A stretch of DNA of 64,000 nt from Paenibacillus dauci (GTDB lineage Bacteria > Bacillota > Bacilli > Paenibacillales > Paenibacillaceae): positions 434,001 to 498,000 of the forward strand of contig NZ_LAQQ01000002.1 of NCBI RefSeq assembly GCF_000971985.1. The letters run 5' to 3'. The stretch's first letter is position 1, and each line of letters opens with the position of its first letter. Below, one piece after another: positions 8,063 to 16,535 of the stretch. Made by a program: the position numbers and the translations under genes. The notes under the pieces were generated by a model, which saw nothing but the letters and a program-made list of their open reading frames with translations, was not told the DNA's origin and ran no database searches.

Positions 8063-10048
8063 ATGAAGCGAAACAAGGGGTTATGGCGCTCTATATCCGT
8101 ATTTATGATCTGGGCGATGCTCGGCAGTATGATTCCTGCAGGAGTGATCCATGCAGCAGAACAGCAGCAGGACTTTAGCAAAATGGACGTGATGCCGATT
8201 CCGGCAGTTACCCGCATTATTACACCTACCGGTGAATTACATGGCGATGACTGGGAACGGATCACAGCTGGTGGCGGCTGGGATGTAGATACCAACAAGG
8301 CCACGATGACACTGGAGTTTCCTTATCCCCTTTATCTGAATGGATTCAAGACGTTTCTGAATAGTGGGAGCAACACGACGGATTTTAGGCTGGAAGGGCT
8401 GGTTGACGGAGAATGGCGTGATATCGATGAGATGCAGTCTGCCTGGGAAGATCCTTCGGGTTATGCCTACTATATGCGGGCGATGACACCAGGATGGTAC
8501 AAGAGTATCCGAATCAACTTTTTCAATAAAGATCCAAACAAGGCTGTCAATGTCACGACGATCTATCTGATGTCGGAGCTGTCACGGGTAAGCAATGCCA
8601 ATGTACTGCCAGGACAGAACACGCAGGGGGCTTTGCAGTGGGATGAAGTGCCAGGTGCCGAGAAATATATTGTCAAATACGGACCGGAGTTTGGAGAGTA
8701 TACCGATCAGGTAGAGCTCAAGCCATCCGACCGGCAGCCAGGCAATTATTTTATTATCCCGGGGCTGGAAAAGGACAGGGTCTATCATGCTATTGTTGTA
8801 CCAGTTGTGAACGGACGTGAGGGCAACCGGTCGGTCGATATGTCGATCATTATTCCAAGCTCCCGCTTTTTCCCGGGTGGAACCGGATTTGGAATTAATG
8901 AATGGGATAACAGCTGGCTGTACAACAAAATGGGCGATGGCAATATGAACAGTACCTGGGGATCGATGGCTTATAGATATGTAAAAGACCTTAATTATTA
9001 TATCCAGATGCCATCGACGACCTATATGACTTCTCTGCAGGTGCTGCCTGCCGTGCCGGCAGATACGACGCTTACGTATACTGCCTATGGCTGGAAAGAT
9101 GGAGTAGCTACTGAGATCGGACACAAATCCTATGATCTGGCTGCACGGATTGGCCCGTATGTGCTGGACCCGATCCCGATTACACCGGACTGGTACGATC
9201 GCATCTCCATACACGTGAATTCGACCAATACAGCGGTCGAGACGTATGAGATTCTGTGGGATTCGGATATGGCTACTGTAGGAGGATTATGGACCGAGCG
9301 TGGAGATCATCAGGTAACATTGCATTGGAATCCTGTACCGAACGCCGATTATTATACGGTTACTTATGAATCGGTGATCTACCCGGTTAGTGGAACCATG
9401 CAGGTGAGCGCCGAAGCATATAAGGGATATCCTGTCACCGGATTGGTCAATGGACAAGAGTATACGTTCCGGGTCAATGCCAGCGTTAACGGACAGCTGG
9501 TTAATCCAACCGGAAAAGTTATAGGCAGTGCAACCGCGCCGAATATCAGCAGAGCAGTGCCTGCTGGAACGATTGCCAGCGGCAGCGCAGAACCGATACC
9601 GGCCTATGATCCATATTCGGTTATCGACAGTTATATGACTACCGGCTATTCATTATGGTCAGGTGGCACATTTGGTCTGTCGTTCCCCTCTCCGGTCAGT
9701 CTGAAAGGTGTGCAGATCTCCAGCTTCTCTATGGCTCCATCTATGCATAACTATACGATCTACGGACTGCAGGGCAAGCGCTGGATCAAGATCGGTCAAG
9801 GAACTATTACTCCAATGTACCGATTCAAAAGTGATCCATACGATCTGCTGCAGGACCCGATCGCAGTCAAGCCGGGCAAATACGAAGGCATTCTGGTGGT
9901 CGGTGAAGTAGATCAGGATGGAAATTGGGGCAGTATTGATCTGAATGATATCAAATTGATCTATGGCAATAATCAGGCTCCATCAAGTGTGACCGGTGAT
10001 ACGTATGGACAGCAGGGAACTGTGATCGGAGATACGTACATCCAGTGA
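8063..10048 (+). CDS. Secreted protein with FN3 repeats and discoidin-like ends
   Basis: This 661-residue exported protein starts at ATG 8063 (AGGAGG 8 nt upstream). A signal peptide covers about 1-33 (ending IHAA). A beta-rich segment at about 60-165 resembles F5/8-type C (discoidin) folds (TMTLEFPYPLYLNGF). Two FN3-like modules follow at about 175-265 and 400-500 (GALQWDEVPGAEKYIVKYG; VTLHWNPVPNADYYTVTYE), separated and followed by discoidin-like segments (FGLSFPSPVSLKGVQIS). No catalytic motif was recognised, so it may bind a glycan at the cell surface. It lies between the importer and the DUF4127/oxidoreductase genes, which suggests a shared substrate. Confidence 0.7.
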   Translation: MKRNKGLWRSISVFMIWAMLGSMIPAGVIHAAEQQQDFSKMDVMPIPAVTRIITPTGELHGDDWERITAGGGWDVDTNKATMTLEFPYPLYLNGFKTFLNSGSNTTDFRLEGLVDGEWRDIDEMQSAWEDPSGYAYYMRAMTPGWYKSIRINFFNKDPNKAVNVTTIYLMSELSRVSNANVLPGQNTQGALQWDEVPGAEKYIVKYGPEFGEYTDQVELKPSDRQPGNYFIIPGLEKDRVYHAIVVPVVNGREGNRSVDMSIIIPSSRFFPGGTGFGINEWDNSWLYNKMGDGNMNSTWGSMAYRYVKDLNYYIQMPSTTYMTSLQVLPAVPADTTLTYTAYGWKDGVATEIGHKSYDLAARIGPYVLDPIPITPDWYDRISIHVNSTNTAVETYEILWDSDMATVGGLWTERGDHQVTLHWNPVPNADYYTVTYESVIYPVSGTMQVSAEAYKGYPVTGLVNGQEYTFRVNASVNGQLVNPTGKVIGSATAPNISRAVPAGTIASGSAEPIPAYDPYSVIDSYMTTGYSLWSGGTFGLSFPSPVSLKGVQISSFSMAPSMHNYTIYGLQGKRWIKIGQGTITPMYRFKSDPYDLLQDPIAVKPGKYEGILVVGEVDQDGNWGSIDLNDIKLIYGNNQAPSSVTGDTYGQQGTVIGDTYIQ

Positions 10049-10353
10049 ACAAATGCGATGCATCATAAATTTGTATTTTTGCAGCGCAGCCAGATCAGCT
10101 GCATGCTGATTCAGAATTTTACTTTTTCCGTTCGATATGATTGGATGTAAATACAGATATTTTTATCTATGGTTATAATTGTATATCGAGCTGCGAGGTA
10201 TGGTCGTCAATTGATAACATCTCGCAGGATTCCGCAAACAGACACAGACAAAGATGCAGATGGATAAAAATAGTAACCGGTCGGTATGCTGCAATCAAGG
10301 TTATGGATAGCCGCATACCGATCAATACATAGTTCAAAGGAGCATGGATCATC
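10049..10353. other. Spacer before the DUF4127 gene, with weak structure
   Basis: This 305-nt AT-rich spacer contains TATAAT at 10174-10179 but no matching -35 at standard distance. A CTGCGAG/CTCGCAG inverted repeat with a loop of about 23 nt lies near 10190-10230. No ORF with a ribosome site was found apart from the downstream gene. Confidence 0.4.
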
Positions 10354-11973
10354 ATGAATTCTTCGCATGGCAAAAACGGTAAGATCGTGATTCTCCCACT
10401 GGATGAGCGTCCCTGCAATTATAATTTCCCCTATAAGCTGGGCAAAAGTACGGATTATAAAGTCGTTCGTCCTCCGCTGGAATGGATGGGATGCAAAAAG
10501 CAGCCTGCCGATACGACACGTCTATGGACGTGGACCGAACTGGAATGCCTGCGTGCCCAGGGCGCTGTCCTGTCACTGGATACTCTGCTGTATGGAGGCA
10601 TTGTGCCTTCTCGTCTGCATGAACTGGATCAGGCAGAGATTGCCCGGCGGATGGATCAGCTGCGTCATCTCAAGGAACAGAACCCGAATCTGATCATTTA
10701 TGCTTTTCAGCTGATTATGCGTTGTCCGCAGTATTCTTCTTCGGATGAAGAACCGGACTATTATGCCGACTGGGGCCGGGAAATTTTTCGTAAAGGCTAT
10801 CTGGAACATCTGGACGAGGAGCAAGGGCTTGATCCCGCAGAACAGGAAGAATTAAGAGATATTAATGCCCGGCTGCCGCAGGAAGTGCTAATCGATTATC
10901 TGGGACGCCGTGCGGTGAACCGCGAAGCCAACCGGCTCGCTCTCCAGTATGTGGAGGAAGGGATTATCGATTTTCTGATTTTCCCGCAGGATGATTCCGC
11001 TCCGTATGGATATACAGCCAGAGACCAACGGCTGGTTCGGGAAGCGATTCGCGAGAAACATCTGGGTCTGCGTGCATACATGTATCCGGGAGCGGACGAG
11101 GTGGGCTGTACGCTGATGGCACGTATGGTGAACCATTTCCAGGCCGCGGTGCCTTCGGTATATCTGCGATTTGGATCGATCGAGGGACCGCGTATTATAC
11201 CGGCATATGAAGACCGTCGTCTGTATGAGACACTCAAATACCAGATTATCGCAGCCGGAGGTATGGTTGTCTCCTCGCAGTCCGAAGCGGATCTAGTGCT
11301 GCTGCTGAACACACCGGGGGAAAAGATGGGTGAAGCGGTCAATCAGGGCAACCCTTCGGCTGGCTACGATACCGAGCGTACCCTCGTTGAACTGGTCGAA
11401 TATGCGGGATATCTGCTGGATCGATCTTCTTCTGACATCCTTACAGCAGAGCATGCTGATACGGTAGCGCAGGAAGAAGCTGACGGTAAAATCGTACCCG
11501 TACAGACCAGTCGGCCTGCTGTAGCGATTGCAGATATCGCTTATGCCAATGGCGGCGATCTGGAACTGCTCAGCCTGCTGCGTCAGCGCGGAATTCTGTA
11601 TCGTCTGGCAGGATATGCCGGCTGGAATACCAGCTCCAATACGCTGGGTACCGTGATCGCCCAGTCAATGATCTATCTTCATTATGGCCGGACCCGGGAG
11701 CATATGAATTTCCTGGCACTGCGATATGTAGAGGATCTGGGCTATGATTCGATTGTCCGCAAAGCACTCAGTAGTGGACCGATTCAGGAACTCGGCCTGG
11801 ATAAATTCCTGCTCGATGGTCCGCGCGGACAGGTCTCGCAGATGGTTCGCGAAGGACTGGAACAATTTATCCGTGATCATCTGGAACAGGAAGGACACTC
11901 CGTGCGTATTCTGGATTGTTATATGCCTTGGAATCGGATGTTCGAGGTTGGGTTGAATGTACATGCAGATTGA
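10354..11973 (+). CDS. DUF4127 family protein
   Basis: This 539-residue protein, with no signal peptide, matches the DUF4127 family. The hallmark LPLDERPCN is at residues 14-22. Other conserved acidic stretches are FPQDDSAPYGYTARD, YPGADEVGCTLMARM and DIAYANGGDLELL, followed by GYAGWNTSSNTLGT. The Asp/Glu/Asn-rich conserved motifs suggest a metal-dependent hydrolase-like active site, but no activity is established to my knowledge. AAAGGAGCATGGATC precedes the ATG. It lies between a secreted FN3 protein and an FAD oxidoreductase and follows a sugar importer, so a role in sugar or glycan catabolism is inferred. Confidence 0.8.
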   Translation: MNSSHGKNGKIVILPLDERPCNYNFPYKLGKSTDYKVVRPPLEWMGCKKQPADTTRLWTWTELECLRAQGAVLSLDTLLYGGIVPSRLHELDQAEIARRMDQLRHLKEQNPNLIIYAFQLIMRCPQYSSSDEEPDYYADWGREIFRKGYLEHLDEEQGLDPAEQEELRDINARLPQEVLIDYLGRRAVNREANRLALQYVEEGIIDFLIFPQDDSAPYGYTARDQRLVREAIREKHLGLRAYMYPGADEVGCTLMARMVNHFQAAVPSVYLRFGSIEGPRIIPAYEDRRLYETLKYQIIAAGGMVVSSQSEADLVLLLNTPGEKMGEAVNQGNPSAGYDTERTLVELVEYAGYLLDRSSSDILTAEHADTVAQEEADGKIVPVQTSRPAVAIADIAYANGGDLELLSLLRQRGILYRLAGYAGWNTSSNTLGTVIAQSMIYLHYGRTREHMNFLALRYVEDLGYDSIVRKALSSGPIQELGLDKFLLDGPRGQVSQMVREGLEQFIRDHLEQEGHSVRILDCYMPWNRMFEVGLNVHAD

Positions 11974-12184
11974 GACGTATTGTCTGCTCTTTACTAAGGC
12001 AAGGAATACTCAGTACAAAGCCTCCAGCCATGTCTGCTGCATAGATAGCTGTAAACTTGAACTTCATATCCTGTAACTGGTATAAATGATACAAAGATGG
12101 AAAATAAAACGTTATCAATGATCCAAAAGATGGCAGTCATGCCCCAATCATCATGCCAAATCGTACCCAAAGGAGATCTCAGCC

Positions 12185-13795
12185 ATGAACCCACATACTA
12201 TACAAGCCGACGTTATCGTTATCGGAGGAAGCCTCGGAGGCACGCTCGCTGCGCTGGCTGCCGCCAAACAGGGACTACATGTTATTCTCACCGAACCGAC
12301 AGAATGGCTCGGCGGACAGCTCACTTCCCAGGCGGTTCCACCGGATGAACATCGCTGGATTGAGCAAGGAATCGGTGCACCGGGGACCTTTATCGAGTTC
12401 CGGGAGCGGGTAAGGGAATATTACCGCAACAACTATCCGCTTACCGAGGAAGCATTGACCAATCCGATCCTCAATCCCGGCAACGGATGGGTCAGCCGAT
12501 TGGCACATGAGCCAAAAATCGCGCTGCAGGTGCTTGAAGATATGCTCGCAGTCTATGTAAATACGCAGCGTATCGAAGTGCTGTACCAGACGGTACCGGT
12601 TGAAGTAGATGTGGAACATGATATGATCCGCTCCATAACTGTAAACCGGCTGGGCCATTATCGTCCGAAATATACCACCCTGATCGGTCAATATTATCTG
12701 GATGGTACCGATGAAGGCGATCTGCTGCCGATGTCCGGCACAGAGTACGTGAGCGGCGCCGAATCCAGATCCCAGACCGATGAACCCCATGCACTGGAAG
12801 AAGCCGATCCACTGGATATGCAGTCGATTACGCATGTGGCGGCAGTTGATTATATCGAAGGCGGCGACTTTACAATCGATAAGCCGGAAGAGTACGAGTT
12901 CTGGCGTCAGTACACACCGTCCTTTTCCGAGTATCCGATTCTGAGCTGGTATGCGACCGATGCGAATGATACGACCAAGCTCAAGGAATTCACCCTGCTG
13001 CCGAATGAAAAGGGTGTGACGTCGCTGTGGGATTACCGCCGTATCGTCGATCCGTCGATCTGGACCGAGAAGCTGAGTGCCGAAGTATCCCTGCTCAACT
13101 GGGCGATGAACGATTATTATGCCGGCCCGGTTACCGGTGTGCCGCTGCAGGAACGGATGCCGAATCTGGAGAGTGCCCGTCAGCTCACCCTGTCGCTCGT
13201 CTACTGGCTGCAGACCGAAGCTCCTCGTCTGGATGGCGGCAAAGGCTACCCGGGTATCCGGCTGCGCGGCGATATTGTCGGTACAGCAGATGGACTCGCC
13301 AAAGCGCCATATATCCGCGAATCCCGCCGGATCAAGGGCATGTACACAATCACCGAGCATGATGTGAGCAAGGAGCTGCGCGGTGAGCAGGGGATCAAGC
13401 GCTACGAGGACAGTGTAGGCATCGGCAGCTACTCGCTCGATCTGCATCCGACGGTCAAGACACACCGGACGTTCTATATTCCCAACTATCCATTCGAGAT
13501 TCCGCTCGGTTCGCTAATTCCGGTACGGATGAAAAACCTGCTGCCAGCCTGCAAAAATATCAGCATGACCCAGATCGCCGGCGGCTGTTATCGTCTGCAT
13601 CCCGTGGAATGGAATATCGGGGAAGCAGCGGGTTATCTGGCAGCCTATGCGATTCAGCATGATCTGACCCCGCAGGAAGTGTACGCATCCAGTGAGCATG
13701 TGAGCCGCTATCAGGAGATGCTGACTGAAGGTGGTGTGCAGCTGCACTGGCCGGAAGAAGTAGAGAAGGAAGTGCTACAGCCGCCGAAGCAGTAA
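12185..13795 (+). CDS. FAD-dependent oxidoreductase (FAD_oxidored family)
   Basis: This 536-residue flavoprotein has an N-terminal Rossmann dinucleotide motif (VIVIGGSLGGTLAALAAA, about residues 10-27) and a following TEPTEWLGGQLTSQ segment typical of the FAD_oxidored/GidA-like clan. Conserved downstream stretches include YYLDGTDEGDLLP and ISMTQIAGGCYRLHPVEW near the C-terminus. AAAGGAG precedes the ATG. Proteins of this family occur in sugar or polysaccharide catabolic clusters and oxidise unidentified substrates. It ends at a terminator and closes the DUF4127 block. Confidence 0.8.
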   Translation: MNPHTIQADVIVIGGSLGGTLAALAAAKQGLHVILTEPTEWLGGQLTSQAVPPDEHRWIEQGIGAPGTFIEFRERVREYYRNNYPLTEEALTNPILNPGNGWVSRLAHEPKIALQVLEDMLAVYVNTQRIEVLYQTVPVEVDVEHDMIRSITVNRLGHYRPKYTTLIGQYYLDGTDEGDLLPMSGTEYVSGAESRSQTDEPHALEEADPLDMQSITHVAAVDYIEGGDFTIDKPEEYEFWRQYTPSFSEYPILSWYATDANDTTKLKEFTLLPNEKGVTSLWDYRRIVDPSIWTEKLSAEVSLLNWAMNDYYAGPVTGVPLQERMPNLESARQLTLSLVYWLQTEAPRLDGGKGYPGIRLRGDIVGTADGLAKAPYIRESRRIKGMYTITEHDVSKELRGEQGIKRYEDSVGIGSYSLDLHPTVKTHRTFYIPNYPFEIPLGSLIPVRMKNLLPACKNISMTQIAGGCYRLHPVEWNIGEAAGYLAAYAIQHDLTPQEVYASSEHVSRYQEMLTEGGVQLHWPEEVEKEVLQPPKQ

Positions 13796-13828
13796 GTGGT
13801 AAATAGAGGAACGGATGATAAGAACACA

Positions 13829-13859
13829 AAAAGAGAGCATTCCCGGAATGCTCTCTTTT
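13829..13859 (+). terminator. Terminator closing the DUF4127/oxidoreductase block
   Basis: Arms AAAAGAGAGCAT and ATGCTCTCTTTT pair around a short loop, with the T-run formed by the right arm. Confidence 0.75.
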
Positions 13860-13946
13860 CACTATTTATAAGGTGCTTGGCTGTATAAATGCAGGCTTGT
13901 ATCCTTCGGGTCTATGATCCGTCACTACTTCCAGGGAGGGAAAGAC

Positions 13947-14522
13947 ATGAAACGTTGGATTCTGCTCATACTGCTCTTTATGGTTGGATGCAGTAACAGC
14001 ACAGAGATTACAGAATATGATCCGGATGGGGAAAGATATACAACGCCGTCTCGTCCCCTGTCTATCGCGATCATCGGAAACGGAACACTGAAGCCTGTCA
14101 CGAACGTTGCCTACACAAAAGTCGATCTGGATCATCTATCGGTTCAGGACAGCAAAGCATTTGACGGTATTATCGTAACAGCAGATCGTCTGGCAGAGGC
14201 TGCACAGAAAAAACACAGGGATTTCTTTATGCATACGAAGACGCCTGTTTTCTTTTTTGGTGCGGAGAGATTGATGGTCTCCCTATTTACAGATGATAAC
14301 TTTGAGCTAAATGATGTTGTTGGAGAACACGGCGCCCATGTGGCTGGTTATGTAAATAAAGGGCAAGACTATGCCACATGGGAACTACATCTGCCCGAGA
14401 ATGCTACGGAAAAAGACAAAACGACGGATATGCTGCTCCGTATATTTGCAATCATCGAGCAGAGATCTTCCCAATTGGCAAATGATTATTCAATCGGGAA
14501 TGACGGGCAAGCATCCGATTAA
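13947..14522 (+). CDS. Small lipoprotein of unknown function
   Basis: The ATG at 13947 has GGGAGGG upstream; the longer frame to 13914 lacks one. The 191-residue product begins MKRWILLILLFMVGCSNS, a lipobox with Cys at residue 15, so it is an extracytoplasmic lipoprotein. The mature part has an alpha/beta look (SIAIIGNGTLKPV, FDGIIVTADRLAEAA, TPVFFFGAERL) but I recognise no family. The next gene is convergent, and the 49-nt gap holds no clear terminator. Confidence 0.65.
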   Translation: MKRWILLILLFMVGCSNSTEITEYDPDGERYTTPSRPLSIAIIGNGTLKPVTNVAYTKVDLDHLSVQDSKAFDGIIVTADRLAEAAQKKHRDFFMHTKTPVFFFGAERLMVSLFTDDNFELNDVVGEHGAHVAGYVNKGQDYATWELHLPENATEKDKTTDMLLRIFAIIEQRSSQLANDYSIGNDGQASD

Positions 14523-14571
14523 TCAGCTGCAGGCTCACTCGATACGCGATAAACGAGCTTCTATGATGTCA

Positions 14572-14934
14572 TTATGTATCACTGTGCCTGTCCCGAATCG
14601 TCTCTATCAGCATTTTGATGCATACGTAGGCGACAACAAGGGAAAATAGAAATGCAAATGCTTTGAACCAGATTTCCGTATCCTCCAGCTGCCAGGCATT
14701 AAACATGCTGAGTCCGGTAATACCGAGAGCCAGGCAGGCGAGTAGTAAACGAGCTGTCCATTTCTCCGGAAATCTGAATTTGAGTTCGTCATGCAGCAGA
14801 ATACATAACGTTTGGGCAAACAGACATAATCCTGCCAATGAAAAGTGCGTAAACAGCCCGAACATTCTAGCGAGTACGATCCATATAGCCAGCAAAAGTA
14901 TCAATCGCAGTAAGTTCGATCTATTCAATCTCAT
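14572..14934 (-). CDS. Small four-helix membrane protein downstream of the split sigma pair
   Basis: This 120-residue protein has about four predicted membrane helices (LILLLAIWIVLARMFGLF; LAGLCLFAQTLCILL; LLLACLALGITGLSMF; AFAFLFSLVVAYVCI) and a short basic tail. ATG 14934 is preferred, with AGGAGG 12 nt upstream; closer in-frame ATGs overlap that ribosome site. It follows the two sigma-like genes on the same strand after about 130 nt. In B. subtilis the SigO-RsoA sigma factor is held by a small membrane anti-sigma factor, YvrL, so an equivalent role here is a positional inference only; I saw no sequence evidence for homology. Confidence 0.6.
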   Translation of the reverse strand: MRLNRSNLLRLILLLAIWIVLARMFGLFTHFSLAGLCLFAQTLCILLHDELKFRFPEKWTARLLLACLALGITGLSMFNAWQLEDTEIWFKAFAFLFSLVVAYVCIKMLIETIRDRHSDT

Positions 14935-15063
14935 AGGTATATTCATCCTCCTGCGCATTCCGGGATTTGAAAGTATGTCTATTATACTCTCTGTTTTCTG
15001 TACGCAGGAGGTTTTACTTGCAAGCAGGCAGAAATCCAAATGGCTACTGCTCTAACCTTGTTG

Positions 15064-15282
15064 CTAGTTATTTTCTTGTAACAGTTCAATCAATTCCAGC
15101 CGCAGCGCCTGCATTGCATCTTCTCGTTCCATCGGCATATAACGGCTGAGCTGGCGCATCTCCGGCTCATAATAAGCCAGCAGTTCCAGCATAGACGACT
15201 GTCCATTCGGACCGCGCGCCAGTTCCAGCAGGGTTACAAATTGCTCGTCCGGGAGAGGTGTTCCAGGCTTTTCCGCTTCCAT
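15064..15282 (-). CDS. RsoA-like sigma region-2 subunit
   Basis: This 72-residue protein starts at ATG 15282 with AGGCGGTGAACCG upstream. The core FVTLLELARG..MLELLAYYEPEMRQLSRYMP..DAMQALRLELIELLQ has the helix pattern of a truncated sigma-70 region 2 or HTH_16 domain. It lacks region 4. It overlaps the 3' end of the region-4-like gene by 49 nt in another frame. The pair therefore matches B. subtilis SigO (region 4) plus RsoA (region 2 coregulator, 79 aa), in the same gene order. It should bind core RNA polymerase only together with its partner. Confidence 0.65.
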   Translation of the reverse strand: MEAEKPGTPLPDEQFVTLLELARGPNGQSSMLELLAYYEPEMRQLSRYMPMEREDAMQALRLELIELLQENN

Positions 15283-15575
15283 CGGTTCACCGCCTGTTGA
15301 CTGATTTGCAGCTGGGCTGCCAGTTCCTGCTCGCTTTGTCCTTCCAGATATAGACCGGTGATGATCAACCGGCCCTGCTCGGAAGGCAGCGTATCTATCC
15401 ACTCCCGCAGCAGAATAACATCGATGTCATCGGATTGTACAGAAAGATGGCTAACTTGCTCGTTCAAGGGTAAATGTTCGTGATATAATCTGGTCTTGGC
15501 GCGGTACTGCATCCGCCAAGAGGCTTGCCGCAGCCGCTGTCTATACTGTTCGCTCAGTGGTAAAATAACGGACAT
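15234..15575 (-). CDS. SigO-like sigma region-4 subunit
   Basis: This 113-residue protein has AAAGGAGTGG upstream of its ATG. Its C-terminal half is a sigma-70 region 4 helix-turn-helix (LPSEQGRLIITGLYLEGQ, then ELAAQLQISQQAVNRWKR), which should bind a -35 element. The N-terminal 50 residues have no region 2 signature. The missing half appears to be supplied by the overlapping downstream gene. It is shorter than B. subtilis SigO. A truncated ordinary ECF factor is an alternative reading, but the coupled partner argues against it. Confidence 0.7.
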   Translation of the reverse strand: MSVILPLSEQYRQRLRQASWRMQYRAKTRLYHEHLPLNEQVSHLSVQSDDIDVILLREWIDTLPSEQGRLIITGLYLEGQSEQELAAQLQISQQAVNRWKRKSLEHLSRTSNL

Positions 15576-15785
15576 TGTATTCCACTCCTTTGTGTTATAT
15601 TTTCCAGTTAAGGGAACTTATGTTCTTATTCTATCAGTGATTCAGACAGTCGGCGGAGGTTCTACACCGGAGATGCAGCCGAAAAAAGGATGTTTTTGGG
15701 CTGTTTGATGTTGTAACGAGGTTCAGGTTGGCAGAAAAGAATTCCAAGTCGAAGGGATTATCCCGGAAAGGTGTTTTACCTCATT

Positions 15786-16301
15786 ATGCTTAAAATTTTG
15801 CTGTTTATTTTTCTGATTCAGATTGTGTATGTTACGGCGTATACACTACGAACGATTCTGACGCTGAAAGGGCAAAAGTATGTAGCCGCCAGCATCGGGA
15901 CGGTTGAAGTCGTTATTTATGTAATGGGACTCAATATGGTGCTGAGTTATCTGGATCAGGTAGTGAGTCTGATCGTGTACGCGATTGGTTATGGGATGGG
16001 GATTCTGCTCGGTTCATGGATTGAGGAGAAGATTGCACTGGGTTATATTACGGTCAAAGTCATCAGCGATGCACCGAATTATCATTTGGTTGAAGTGCTG
16101 CGGGACAAAGGATATGGTGTCACTTCCTGGATCGGACAGGGCCGTGATGGCGAGCGGATCATGATGGAGATTCTGGCGAAGCGCAAAAACCAGGATAATC
16201 TGTACAAAAGTATTCTGGCTGTCGATCCCAAAGCCTTTGTGATCATGGTCGAGCCGCGTGAATTCCATGGCGGATTCTGGACCAAGGCAATCAAGCGATA
16301 A
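15786..16301 (+). CDS. YebE-like UPF0316 membrane protein (DUF2179)
   Basis: This 171-residue protein has three N-terminal membrane helices (KILLFIFLIQIVYVTAY; IGTVEVVIYVMGLNMVL; VVSLIVYAIGYGMGILL) and a soluble DUF2179 domain (about 95-165, KVISDAPNYHLVEVLRDKGY). This architecture defines the UPF0316/YebE family, of unknown function. The start is ambiguous: ATG 15786 gives the usual family N-terminus, with AAGGTG 12 nt upstream; GTG 15771 is the alternative. It is transcribed divergently from the sigma pair. Confidence 0.82.
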   Translation: MLKILLFIFLIQIVYVTAYTLRTILTLKGQKYVAASIGTVEVVIYVMGLNMVLSYLDQVVSLIVYAIGYGMGILLGSWIEEKIALGYITVKVISDAPNYHLVEVLRDKGYGVTSWIGQGRDGERIMMEILAKRKNQDNLYKSILAVDPKAFVIMVEPREFHGGFWTKAIKR

Positions 16302-16444
16302 CCGTGCCGGTTGCCCAACAGGAATAGTTTGGTGCAGCACAGCGATACGATCTGAACAGCATACACTGCTTGCAACAGAGGGATTAGATTCAGGCAAATG
16401 ATCTATTCAAGTAGCCTATCTAAAAGGTACTTCAATACATGTAC

Positions 16445-16477
16445 ACCCGTCTTCTTCACATGAAGGCGGGTTTCTTT
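16445..16477 (+). terminator. Terminator downstream of the YebE-like gene
   Basis: ACCCGTCTTC pairs with GAAGGCGGGT (one G-U), followed by TTTCTTT. Confidence 0.7.
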
Positions 16478-16535
16478 GTGCAGGCCGTTGGTTTAATTGG
16501 GTATGTATGGTAAATAAGAAAGGAGGACATTATAC

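Noticed and set aside
10141-10332. 63-codon frame before the DUF4127 gene
   Set aside because: There is no ribosome site or recognisable sequence, and it lies in a leader-like region.
12275-13465. Minus-strand frame of nearly 400 codons in the FAD oxidoreductase gene
   Set aside because: Antisense shadow of a clear FAD-binding protein; no ribosome site or family.
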